Shown piece after piece: positions 34,123-46,100 of a stretch of 64,000 nucleotides of DNA (position 1 is its first letter; every line of letters begins with the position of its first letter). Location: the NCBI RefSeq assembly GCF_037042905.1, contig NW_026974141.1, forward strand, positions 3,774,001 through 3,838,000, given 5' to 3'. Below the pieces are notes generated by a model. That model was not told the DNA's origin, did no database searches, and saw only the letters and a list, made by a program, of their open reading frames with translations. The stretch is from Lytechinus pictus (Eukaryota; Echinodermata; Echinoidea; Temnopleuroida; Toxopneustidae). Both the position numbers and the translations under genes were made by a program.

Positions 34123-35333
34123 TGGATCACCGGAGAAAGGGGACTTTTAAGCTCAGAAGTTAGAAGTACCGATAATTGTATAGGTAGATTTTATTCAATC
34201 TGCATAATCAGAAAAACAAATGAAAAAACATCATAAGTATGCTGCAAGTGCAAAATACACTTATTTTGTCAAAAAACATTATTTGACTCGTTTGTTGTAC
34301 GGTTCGATTAACTGAATCTAATTATCGTTTAACATTCATGCCTTGATCTTTATGACAGCTATTCTATGTATTTAAACTGAATTATGTTTATATGTAACAC
34401 CTTATCATAACTCCTTGCTATGTTGTCATTTAGAAATAAACTTGTTCAAACTAAAATCAAGTCTTCATTGACTAATTATTTGTGTACCGAAACTCTCTTA
34501 AAAGAAATAGTACCTTTCGTCTAAATATTAAATGTAAACATTCTTCAAAAGAATTCAGTACCTCTGATGACTCGTATAATTATTCATGAGTCTGATAAGC
34601 AGTAAAATAGGGCTTATTTTATGTAAAGTATCGCCTTATATCATTTGCTCTCAAAGTCTTATCTAATCCATTCTCAATAGTCATAAATGGTTTTGTCTTT
34701 ATAAAATCCTATGAGAGCTGATAAGCTACAACTAAAATCACCCTCATGCTTTGCACATAAACTGCCAGCTACATCACCATCATGGTTTATGAATTAATGC
34801 AAAATGTTTATATATTCATTCCTCACTTTAAGCTAAAGGTCAATTTCTCCTGATAGGTCATAAGACTTCTTTATCTAAACCTTCAATATCAGAATCTGTA
34901 ATAAACTAACATCCATTCACCAAATACGGTTTGTTTACATCTCTTACGCCCTCTACGTCTTTACGCTACTATACTCATTAGCATAATTTGCCTGATTTAC
35001 TTTCATTGACACGTAAGCACTCTTACGCTAAATTGACCTTGACTTTCTATGAAATGAACCAAAAATAATTCCCCTTTTTTTACATTAACTAAACAAAATA
35101 TCATTCTTTCTAAGACATATACAGATACAATGAGTATTAATTATGCAAACTTACTTCTTGTTCGGCATTCTAACTGCTTCAGTTTGGGGTAATTCATGGT
35201 TATTCTGACATATCGTCGAAGAGAAACCTTCACGTTTTCTAGCTTTCAGCAAGTGCGCTGACCTCATGCGGTCGATTTAAAAAGCCAAATCTAAAAGGAA
35301 AAATCTAAAGAAAAAGGTTTGCTCGGCAAACCA
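34123..35333 (-). repeat. BEL/Pao 5' LTR
   Basis: 1211 bp, uninterrupted, and serves as the empty-site reference for the insertion in the other LTR. The gag ATG lies only 75 bp inside. I could not match the primer-binding site to a particular tRNA. Confidence 0.9.
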
Positions 35334-35338
35334 ATGTT

Positions 35339-36390
35339 GGTGGTGGTGATGATGGTGTGGTGGTGGTGGTGATGATGATTGTGTTGGTGATAATGGAGGT
35401 GATTATGATGACAAAGATGATGGTGATTATAATGCTGCTGCTGCTGCTGATGATGATGATAATGACAAATAGACGATGGTAATGATTATGACGATAGTGG
35501 ATGTGATGATGATGATGGTGACGATGATGATGGAAATAATTTCATTGAGTTGGTGGTGGTAATGTTACCAGTGATGGTGATTGGGATGGAGATGATAATA
35601 ATGATGGAAGTGATGATGATGACAATGATGGTGATGATGATGATGATGGTGGTGATGATGATGTTGGTGGTGATGATGGAGGTGGTGGTGATGATGGTGG
35701 TGGTGGTGATGATTGTGTTGGTGATGGAAATAATGTCAATGAGTTCGTGGTGGTAATAATTACTAGTGATGATTGAGAAGATGATGATAATGATGGAAGT
35801 GATGATGATGACGATGGTGGTGGTGATGATGATGAAGGTGATGATGATGACAAAGATGATGGTGATTATAATGCTGCTGCTGATAATGACGACGATGATG
35901 CTGATGATGATAATGACAAATTGACGATGGTAATGATTATGATGATGGTGGATGTGGTAATGATGATGGTGGTGATGATGGTGGTGATGATGACGGTGGC
36001 GATGATAATGGAAATAATGTTAATGAGTTGGTGGTGGTAAGGTGACCAGTGATGATGATTGGGATGGAGATGATAATAATGATGGAAGTGATGATGATGG
36101 TGGTAGTGGTGGTGACGATGGTGGTGATAATAACAAATTGACGATGGTAAAGATTATGATGATGATGGTGGCGATGATGATATTGATGATGGTGATGATT
36201 ATGGTGATAACAATGATGATGATGGTGGTGATGATAATGATTATGATAAAAAATATGATGATGATGGTGATGATCATGATAACGATAATGATGGCGATGA
36301 TGATGATGGTGATGATGCTGATGATAGTAGTAATGATCATGATGAAAATAATGTCAGGGGTGGTGATGATACCAGTGACGATTAATATAA
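35339..36390. repeat. GAT-rich higher-order repeat, right part
   Basis: Continuation of the array cut by the LTR element. Blocks with GGAAATAATGT.AATGAG recur at 35531, 35726 and 36009, giving a ~200-280 bp higher-order period. Long frames of Asp, Met, Ile or Ser are translations of the repeat. Confidence 0.9.
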
Positions 36391-36693
36391 CAAGACCAGT
36401 TCAGTTCGTAGTAAAATTAATGTCTCGATGCGAAAGGAAAAGAAAAAAATATGGGAAAATTGTTGATGGGAGTATTGAATGTAGATTGGACTTAATTAAG
36501 CATTCAGAAAGATTTTTTTTGTCATCCTAAATCTAATTAGCTCAAAGACGATGGTGAAATTATAACGGACAGACGGACAAGCGCAATGCTTAATGCCACT
36601 TCTGGACTTCGTCTGCGGGGCATAAAACAAATCACTTAATAAAAATATTTTTCATATTAAGATCTATTATAATTTATCATCATTAGATCTAGA

Positions 36694-36729
<36 letters not shown>

Positions 36730-37079
36730 GTGCATAATTTATATATTATTTATTTAGGCCAATTTATTTTGTAACTCATTTATTTATTTATTTTTATTAT
36801 ATCATTATCTTTAGATCTATTTTCATTAATAAATTAATCTTTTTAATTCTAATATTTTGTTATTCATTGATTTATTCATTTTATCATATGTTTTTTTTTT
36901 TTTTTTGGGGGGGGGGTGGGGGAGTTATAGACCCTCAAATGGCAAATTAAATTTGACAGGTGGAGAAAAAAAACATGCACAAATATATGTATGTTTTCAT
37001 GGGCACTGGCCTCAGTCTTAGATGACCATATGTCTCTGAATGCCCATATCTCTCTCTCTCGGTCTCGTAAAGGCATGTG
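36391..37079. other. Intergenic; likely 3' end of the MS4A-like gene
   Basis: Contains (TC)n-(TA)n at about 36697-36729 and a T-run/G-run at 36892-36916. Several TTTATT words near 36,779-36,800 read AATAAA on the minus strand, about 290 bp beyond the gene's stop, and are plausible poly(A) signals. Confidence 0.5.
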
Positions 37080-37172
37080 TCAGTCTTTGCTGAACTGGCC
37101 TTGGATAAAATACTGACATTTACCTTCTAGTCGAAGAGAACCATCTGCTGTAATGGTAGTAAAACTTTCAGC
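37080..37172 (-). CDS. MS4A-like gene, exon 6 (terminal)
   Basis: 30 codons and TGA after a TTTTTTTTTTAG acceptor, beginning AESFTTITADGSLRLEG. It is in phase with exon 5. A GTAAAT inside it could serve as a donor, so a longer gene cannot be excluded. Confidence 0.6.
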   Translation of the reverse strand, partial: AESFTTITADGSLRLEGKCQYFIQGQFSKD

Positions 37173-40100
37173 CTAAAAAAAAAAGAGAGAAATCATCAAG
37201 AGATCAACTTCTGTTGTTCATATCCCACTTTGAATGTAAGATTTTTATTTCTATCTGATTTGATTTACTCATATCTACATTTAAAAAGACATTATAACAG
37301 GGGGCTGTTTCATAAAGCTGTTCGTAAGTTAAGAGTGACTTGAAGAACGACTGGTGATCCTTTCTTGTGGTAAATGATATTCACCATTAAATGTTCATTG
37401 GTTATTATTTAGCATGTAAGAAAGGTTCACCAGTCGTTCTTAAAGTCACTCATAACTTATGAACAGCTTTATGAAAACACCCATCCAGAATCATAAGAAT
37501 ATAAATCCACTGCATCATAGAAATACATGAATATCCATGACCAATTTTTGAAATATATAGGCCTACATATAAAAGGGCTACAGACTTAAGTCAAATTCTG
37601 GGGAAGGGCGGTCACTACCATACCAAAGTTATAACAATACAAGCTATTAATAATACTGGTAATATTGGTAATAGATGTCTATTTTACCATGCATAATCAA
37701 CAACAAATGTACCATTAAAACCATCAATTTCTCCACTCTATAGTTTGAATGTTGTGCATCTGTCACATTTGTATGGAAACATATAAATGAAAAGTGACAA
37801 AAGTTGACAACCAAATTATTGGTACTTAGGAAAATAACAACTTAATACAATTATTTTGAGCAGTGTGCACACACACTTATGTATATTTTGTGCAGCTTAT
37901 TAGTAGTGAGGCTACAATATGTAATAGACAGTGCGAACACTTTGCAATGAATTAAAGATAAATTCCAGTAGTTGCAGTAAACACTGATTTCATGAGAAAG
38001 TCTGTAAAACCAGGCTTAATTGTCAGAATATCATCGAGGATCTAGATCTGGTACAGTTACATAAACTGAACTTTGTGAAATCTAGAAATCTACGCTGAAT
38101 AATGTTCAGACTGAACTTCCCCAACACAGATAAGCGCACGTGGGACAATGTATAATTATTGCTTTGAGCGTCGGGCCCGACGCTCTACCCGAATCCTGTG
38201 CTTATTTGCTGATTTCTAAGCAATTACACAATTTTTTCCAGAATCCTTTGGCACATGCGTTTTATTTATACAAACAGACACTTTGGTGGTCATTTCATTG
38301 GATTCTGTACGAACTCATTCTGATATCGTTACCAAAACTAGCATTTACCTTTAAAGGAACTCACCGATACCTCATTTGATTGTTGCCCACAACACGAGCA
38401 ACACTGGCAGCACTGTGGGGCGTCGCTGTAACACTCCTTGACACAGGTGGCGCAACATGTGCAGTTGAAGCAACTTCCAAACAACATTCCAAAAATGGAC
38501 GCGAAGAACGTCATCAAAGAAATGAGTGCTATCAGAACCTCGATCACCATTCTACCAGCCTGCAATAAAAAATATAATAATTATAATACCGATGATGGGT
38601 GGTGGTGGTGGTGGTGATGATTATGGTGATGATGATGATGGTGATAATGATGATAGTGGTGATTATGATGGTGATGATAGTGATGATGGTGATGATGATG
38701 ATGATGATGGTGATGTTAATAATGATGGTGATGATGATAATAGTGGTGATGATGATAGTGGTGATGATGATGATAGCGGTGATGATGATGATGATGGTGA
38801 TAATGATGATAGTTGTGATGATGATAATGGTGATGATGATGATGGTGATAATGATGGTGCTGATTATGGTGATGATGATGATGATGATGGTGATGATGAC
38901 AGTGGTGATGATGATGGTGATGATGGTGATAATGATAATGATAGTGGTGATGATGATAGTGTAGATGATGATAATGGTGATGATGATGATAGTGGTGATG
39001 ATGATGATAATGGTGATAATGATGGCGATGATTATGGTGATGATGATGATGATGGTGGTGATGATGATGATAGCAATGACGGTGATGATGATAATGGTGA
39101 TGATGATGATTGAGTTAGTTGTGGTGGTGATGATGATGATGATGGTGGTGGTGATGATGATGGTGGTGATGAGGAGCATGATGATGGTCATGAAAGGTTC
39201 GACTGAAACTATACAGTATCAGCGCAAGTGTACCGGTAAAGAACTTTACAACTTTTCGAAATCTATGTAAAATCATTTGAATAAGATGCTGTACTTCTAT
39301 TATTGTAAGAAAGGTGAAAATAAACTTTATGAATTCACACATCCTACTCAGGTTATTTTAGCCTAAAGCAGATACAATGTTCATGTCAAATATTGGGTTT
39401 AGTCCACAGCATATTCTGAGTGTATGAATAAATATGAATCACAGCAAGATAGAAGACTTTTCACTCCATTTGGTAATTCCAAGATCTTAACAGCATACAA
39501 TACCTTTTGAATGCATTACGACCAACATTTTTCAATCTTTCTGAGACAGTTTTGTCCATAATCAAACCTCATAAACAGAGACCCTCTACAAGATTCCGCT
39601 ATTCAAAATGCATGTTTGAAAGTTGACAAAATTACTCTCTACTTACTACAGATGAGGGGCAGTCAAACTCCAGGAAATAAAGGGGATTGCAGTACGTGTA
39701 AAAGCTGTGTCCGAGTGTTCTCTCAATCGAAATGATAAAGCAGTACAAGAAAAAGAGACCAAATGAGATCAGGCTACACGTCGCCGACAGTCCTATGTAA
39801 GCAGCCGTCTGATTGGACGAAATGAAGTGATTAATTTAATATTTCTAAACCGTTCATTGTCTTCTTTTTTTTTTACCTTTAATCATCCCAGGTAATAACA
39901 GCATAATAAAGTATATTTGACATAACAGAGAATGATTTTCAAAATAATTCCAATAAAGAGCTGTAAGTAATGCTGCTACTACTTTCACCATTAACTGCTA
40001 CATTGTGTTTTAATCGGAATACATTTTGAACTCCTTTATCCTTCTCTTGCGACTTTAACCTATTTTCTGATTGCTTCAGTCAGAGGCGGATTCAAGATTT

Positions 40101-43100
40101 TCCAAAAGGGGGGTGGCACATTTTCCCCCAAGAAAAAATTTGGTTTTCAACCAAAAATAAGGACATTTTGTCCACTAAAAAAAAAAAAGGTCTACACTTT
40201 CAAGGGGGGGGGGGACACTTCTGTTTTAACAGCACTTTAACATTACAAATTTCAATTGTGCCTCTCAAAGGGGGGGGGGGGCGGCTTTGCCCCCCCTGGA
40301 TCCGCCAGTGGCTTCAGTCCTGAATTTCATGTCATACTTTATACTTGTATGTGTACTTTCTGTATTTGATCACAAGTAGTAAATTGGTTTTTTAAACTGC
40401 ATTTGATATGAATCATGGTCTATGTAAATGAGACATGATTAGGTCGATTGTGAGTGCCTTTAGTCACATCAATGAAACCGACTCCAAACCAAACTACAGT
40501 GCGTCCCAAAAAAAACTATACACTTTTGAAATGGCTGCCAAATAAAAAAATGTAGCACTTTGGGGAAAAAGACTTACATATATGGAAAGCCATTAAAGTC
40601 AACTTTCAAATGACACCAAAAAGTTGGAAAACTATTCATGCTTGAGCGAGCACTGCCCACTGAAACAAAGGGTATGAAAATTAGGGTGGGCTGGAATTAG
40701 CCTTCCAATTTATGTCAGTTTTTGAGAGGCAAATCCTTTCGAACTTGCAAAGTTAAGGGCGTTGTGATAAATGAATGATCTACCATGACCAGTTTTGGTT
40801 GCTTAAGCATTTTTTTTTTATTATTAAATTTAACTTTAATGCATGAGTGAACATAAATTACACTTTTTGGGCAGCATTTCAACTTTATCATTTGGATCTC
40901 TTTTTGGGCAGCATTTCAACTTTATCATGTGGATCTCAGCAATGTGTTTATGGGAGTCGGGAGAATAGGGGATGAGATAGGACTTAAGTGGGAGAAGTAG
41001 GTTAATGGAATAAGGGTCAACAGAACATTCAGCTCCCACCCCCTCCCTCTTTCCCGCCATCCCCTTCTGTTGAGAGACTGATGGCTATTGTCATGTACGC
41101 GTGAAGTCCAGAGCAGAATGATGATTTGATTATTAATTCTGAATTGGGGCATCAACTTTTTCCTATCGATCATTTAATCAACAATTTATCAGTAAATCAA
41201 CTCATTCAATGTGCAATGTGATCAATCAAACATTCAGTTTTTTTCAATAAATTACTTCATTAATCATCATAATCATTAAATTTCTTGGTAATCATTCAAT
41301 AAAAAAAACTCAGCCACCGGTCACTTGGCGGCAGTTAAGTTTTGAATAGGCTACAATCCAGGAAGTGAGACAGAGAGAGAGAGAGGGGGGGGGGTGGGAG
41401 GTGGAGAGGGGAGGGTACATATGATTTTTTTAATTTGTAAAAGGACAAACAAAAGAGGAATGCCCTTTTAACCAAGTCTTAGCATATCCCGCCCTGTTGC
41501 TTGTAACAGGTACCATCACATTAGTGACTCTCACGAACACACTTCTGAGGTCCACGAGATGAATATGCTACACTAAAATTACAATTCCTGTTCAGTCATG
41601 CATTACATTTCAATTTAGTAACTCATGAAATTTGCCTAAGAAACCAAAACGTATCTCACTCGTAAATTGCATAACACCCTTAGCTTTGTAACTTCCAAAG
41701 GACTAACCACTAAAAAAAACTGTAAGGCTAATTTCTGTACAGCCTAGCCAAGCTTAGTCTCTCAGGAGGAGAGAAGTGGGGGGGGGGGGGGGGGTAGAGA
41801 TGGAGGGAGGAGTTGCTAAATGTTCTGTTGACCTTTATCCCATCAACGTACTTCACCCGAGGATTAGGTGATATCTCCTTGCTTCACCTACCCCCCCCCT
41901 CTTCTCCTGACTCTCATGAACACATTGTTGAGATCCACATGATAAAGACAAAATGCTGCACTAAAATTTGCAAATCATGATCACTCATGCATTAAATTTC
42001 AATTTAATAACGCGTTAAATTTTCACAAACAACAAACTGATCACATCTGATCTTTAATTCACAAATAACCCTCAACTTTGCAAGTACCAAACAAAAAAAC
42101 CTGAAAGAAATTGGAAAGCTAATTCCGGCCCACCCTAATTTTCATACCCTTTGTTTAAGTGGGCAGTGCTCGCTCAAGCATGAATAGTTTTCCAACTTTT
42201 TGGTGTCATTTGAAAGTTGACTTTATAGGCTTTCCATATATGTATATTGTTTTCCCCAAAGTGCTACATTTTTTTTTGGCAGCCATTTCAAAAGTGTATA
42301 GTTTTTTTTGGGACGCACTGTATAGTATGTCATCGGAAATAATGTAATAGATCAGGGGGGTGTTTCACAAAGATTTAAGTATGACTTAGAGTCGCACTTA
42401 AATGTCTAGTAGCGCGCAGTATAAAAGGCATGACAGTATTGATCAGGGGCCCGTTGCTTAAAGAGTTGCGTTTAAACTCAAGCCAAAAAATCAATCGCAA
42501 GTCCCAAATGCGCGCTGTTGATTGGTTGAAAATCAAGTTGCGCATGATTTTTAGAGGTGCGATTGATTGCAACTCTTTCTGCAACGGGCCCCAGATCATG
42601 TCAAGAGGACGCATACTACTGCGTATTGATCAATAAGATTGCGCGTTGCATATCATGTACGCGTCAGCATTTAAGTGCTACCTAAGTCATACTTAAATCT
42701 TTGTGAAACACCCCCTAGGTCCAGTCTTACAAAGTGTTACGATTGATCAAATCAACCACAACAGTAGCGTACGCAGTATTGTCTAAAAGGGGGGGGGGAG
42801 TTCAAGCTGAATTAAACTTGACAATATTCACCACCAAATTAAGGTCGTTTCCTACCCCAAACAAAAAATTGACAAGCAAAAAAAAGGTCTTCACCACAGA
42901 TTTTTAGTTTTTTTTTTACCTCAAAAAAAAAGTTGAAAAAAATTCTTCAAAAATATTTTAGGGGGAGGGGGTTTTGGGTATCAAAAAAATTTAGGGGGGG
43001 GGCTTTGAACCCCTGTAACCATCCCCTGCATATGCCACTGAACCACAAGCATGGAAAGCTAGCAACGTCAACATCTAAAGTAGACGTTTGTTCAAAATAT

Positions 43101-46100
43101 TTTCTAGATATATACCTGTATTCACTGTTTTCTTGACAATTCAGTATACATGCTTTGGTTTGTTTTCAAAGGACATTGTGCAAATTCCTAAAGAAAAAAA
43201 TGATGTCATTGAAGGATTTCCATATACTTGAGGTTGATCGGATCAATCATAACTCTTTCTAAGATGGGGCCATGGTTGGTCCGGAATCAGCTTCGCTGGT
43301 GGAACTGTGACATGTGTGCTATTATGATACAGTCAGATCAACGAAACCGGTCCCAAACCGATCGATGATATGCCATTGGTAATATATAATGTAATAGATT
43401 TGGTCGGTCTGGAGTCAGCTTCGCTGGTGGGACTGTGGCATGTGTGCTATTATGTTACAGTCAGACCAACGAAACCGGTCCCAAACCGATCAATGAAACG
43501 CCATTTGGTAATATAATGTAATAGATTTGGTCGGTCTGGAGTCAGCTTCGTTGGTGGAACTGTGGCATGTGTGCTATTATGTTACAGTCAGATCAACGAA
43601 ACTGGTCCCAAACCGATAAATGAAATGCCATTTGGTAATATAATGTAATAGATTTGGTTGGTCTGGAATCAGCTTCGTTGGTGGAACTGTGGCATGTGTG
43701 CTATTATGTTACAGTCAGATCAACGAAACTGGTCCCAAACCGATAAATGAAATGCCATTTGGTAATATAATGTAATAGATTTGGTCGGTCTGGAATCAGC
43801 TTCGTTGGTGGAACTGTGGCATGTGTGCTATTATGTTACAGTCAGATCAACGAAACTGGTCCCAAACCGATAAATGAAATGCCATTTGGTAATATAATGT
43901 AATAGATTTGGTCGGTCTGGAATCAGCTTCGTTGGTGGAACTGTGGCATGTGTGCTATTATGTTACAGTCAGATCAACGAAACTGGTCCCAAACCGATAA
44001 ATGAAATGCCATTGGTAATATAATGTAATAGATTTGGTCGGTCTGGAATCAGCTTCGTTGGTGGAACTGTGACAAAAATAGTAAAAAACTCTACCAAGTG
44101 ATGCTTTCTCTGTTGGGCGGCACACAGGCCAACGATTCCAGGAACGATGAAAAACTGAAGTGAATAAAAAGAAGAAGAGAGAGAAACAATGATGGGGTTT
44201 TAATGTGAGAGGTCATGTGTAGGAGACCCTGGAACTATGAAAAAAGAAGGAAGGAAGAGATGAAAGAACAGGAAATAATGGAGCTACACAAGCAAATGAT
44301 TGATCAACCAGGTACCGTGTTTTTCAGCGGGAAACCTCGCTTTAAAGGTATGGTTGTAGATCGTATTACCAAACACTTTTCATGAATTCAATCATATCTA
44401 GCACATTATTCTCATAAAATTTAACAAACTTTCACCGTAAATACACAATTACCTACAAAACACAGATATGTAAAAGTTTTGCTGAATTCGTTTTTTGTTT
44501 TACGATATAAGCTTCCAATCCTCTTCGCACATGAAATATTTTGGTCACTTGAAAAAGGTATCGTATTACCAAACGTGTGTTTTCTATGGGATAAGTTGAG
44601 AAACAACACAAGGCAAAAGCAATTTTGTGTCTCGCCCAAATAACCAGAAATATCGTGATTTGCGAGGGCACGCAAGAGAATATCGAAACTTCATTGTGAA
44701 ATGACTGGGATGGAATAACACATGGAATAACATTTTCAGGTCAACTTTAACGTTGACCTGAAAATAACCTTTGACCTTACCATGTGACCTCCGACTGCAG
44801 CATAACATGCAGGTCCCCAAAGTCCATCTACCATCCAAGTTTGGTTGAAAAGCGACTTACGGTTGTGGAGTAAGGTGTCATAAGAGAGTCTTGCATGTAA
44901 ACTTTAACGTTGACCTGAAAATGACCTTTGACCTTACCATGTGACCTCCGACTGCAGCATAACATGCAGGTCCCCCAAGTCCATCTACCATCCAAGTTTG
45001 GTTGAAAAGTGACTTACGGTTGTGGAGTTATGTGTCATTACAGGTTTGTGACGGACGGACGACATTTGGATCCCTAAGTCTCGCCTTCACCTCTGGTGGG
45101 CGAGACAAAAATAACTGATGAGCTATTTTGACCATATTTTATTATTTTTAGAATATTAAGACTTTGCAAATGTATTTTTGGCCATTTTTCATTATCTGTC
45201 TATTCAAGTTCCCTTTGGAAGGATGTTGAAAAGTTTTGGGCATATGAATTATTGTCTGGCGCGTACGATGCACACGTTCGATAAGACAAGGCCGGTCAGC
45301 AATACAATCACTCACTACATGTATACCATGTGTCTTTTCATAGCGGCTTTCCGGCATGATTCAATAATATTTGCTCCAGCAGCAATTGCTCCGCTCTAAA
45401 TTCCACACAATAATCGAATGACCAACTTCAACCCTGGGTTTAACACTATACCCTACCTTAAGCCAAAGGCTTGGTCCCACTGCACTTTTTAATACGTATG
45501 TAGAGAGGATGTACATTGTAAAGCGAAAAGAATCTTAACATCCGTTGGAAAACGTATGTATCTGTTGTGTACTCTTTGCATGCGCATTTCATATGCTCTT
45601 TATCCATCGAGCATTCGTCCACTGTGATTTCATGGTTCACTAATTTTGTCCACTGTCTGGAGCGGATGCAAACGGATGGAGCCACCCTGAAATTTTGCTT
45701 GTCCACTGTATCCGTTATGAGTATGTTTTGTGTCCATCGGCCAGTGGGACAAGGCCTTTACATAAAACCCTATTGGAATTCTGACCCTAATGATAATAAT
45801 AATAAACATTATTTGTGTACCGCTTATCACAAAACATGTCTCTAAGCGCTTAGGAAAAAAAAGAAAGAGAGAAGTAATTTCAGCAAAAAACAAGGCAAAC
45901 GCCAAGCGTTGTCTCGCCTGCATATTGCAGTCATGAAGAGACTGCATGTCAAAACTACATGTATGCTATATGACTTAGATGGACCTCTGTTACGAGTTTG
46001 GCGATCCCACCTCGAAGCTATAGAAAGTTATTATGTGTACAACAAAGCACAGTGCCAGTCATGGAAAGTTCATTGACCTTTGACCTTAATCAAATTCAAC

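Larger units (their letters stand above)
26363..35333 (-). mobile_element. BEL/Pao LTR retrotransposon
   Basis: Complete element on the minus strand: 5' LTR 34123-35333, gag-pol frames, then 3' LTR 26363-28758. Flanked by a 5 bp target duplication ATGTT (26358-26362, 35334-35338). In element orientation the LTRs begin TGGTTTGCC and end GGTGATCCA. A polypurine tract (GGGGGAGGA) directly precedes the 3' LTR. Apart from a later 1.2 kb insertion the LTRs looked almost identical; I saw one clear substitution (28671 against 35248 or so). The insertion is therefore young. A frameshift in pol separates it from an intact copy. Confidence 0.95.

Noticed and set aside
38526-39191. Asp-rich, Met-rich and Ile/Thr-rich long frames
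   Set aside because: Pure GAT/ATC repeat translations on both strands within intron 4.
44421-44838. Overlapping minus-strand frames of 72-84 codons
   Set aside because: No similarity to known domains and they overlap the end of a repeat element; not part of the six-exon gene.
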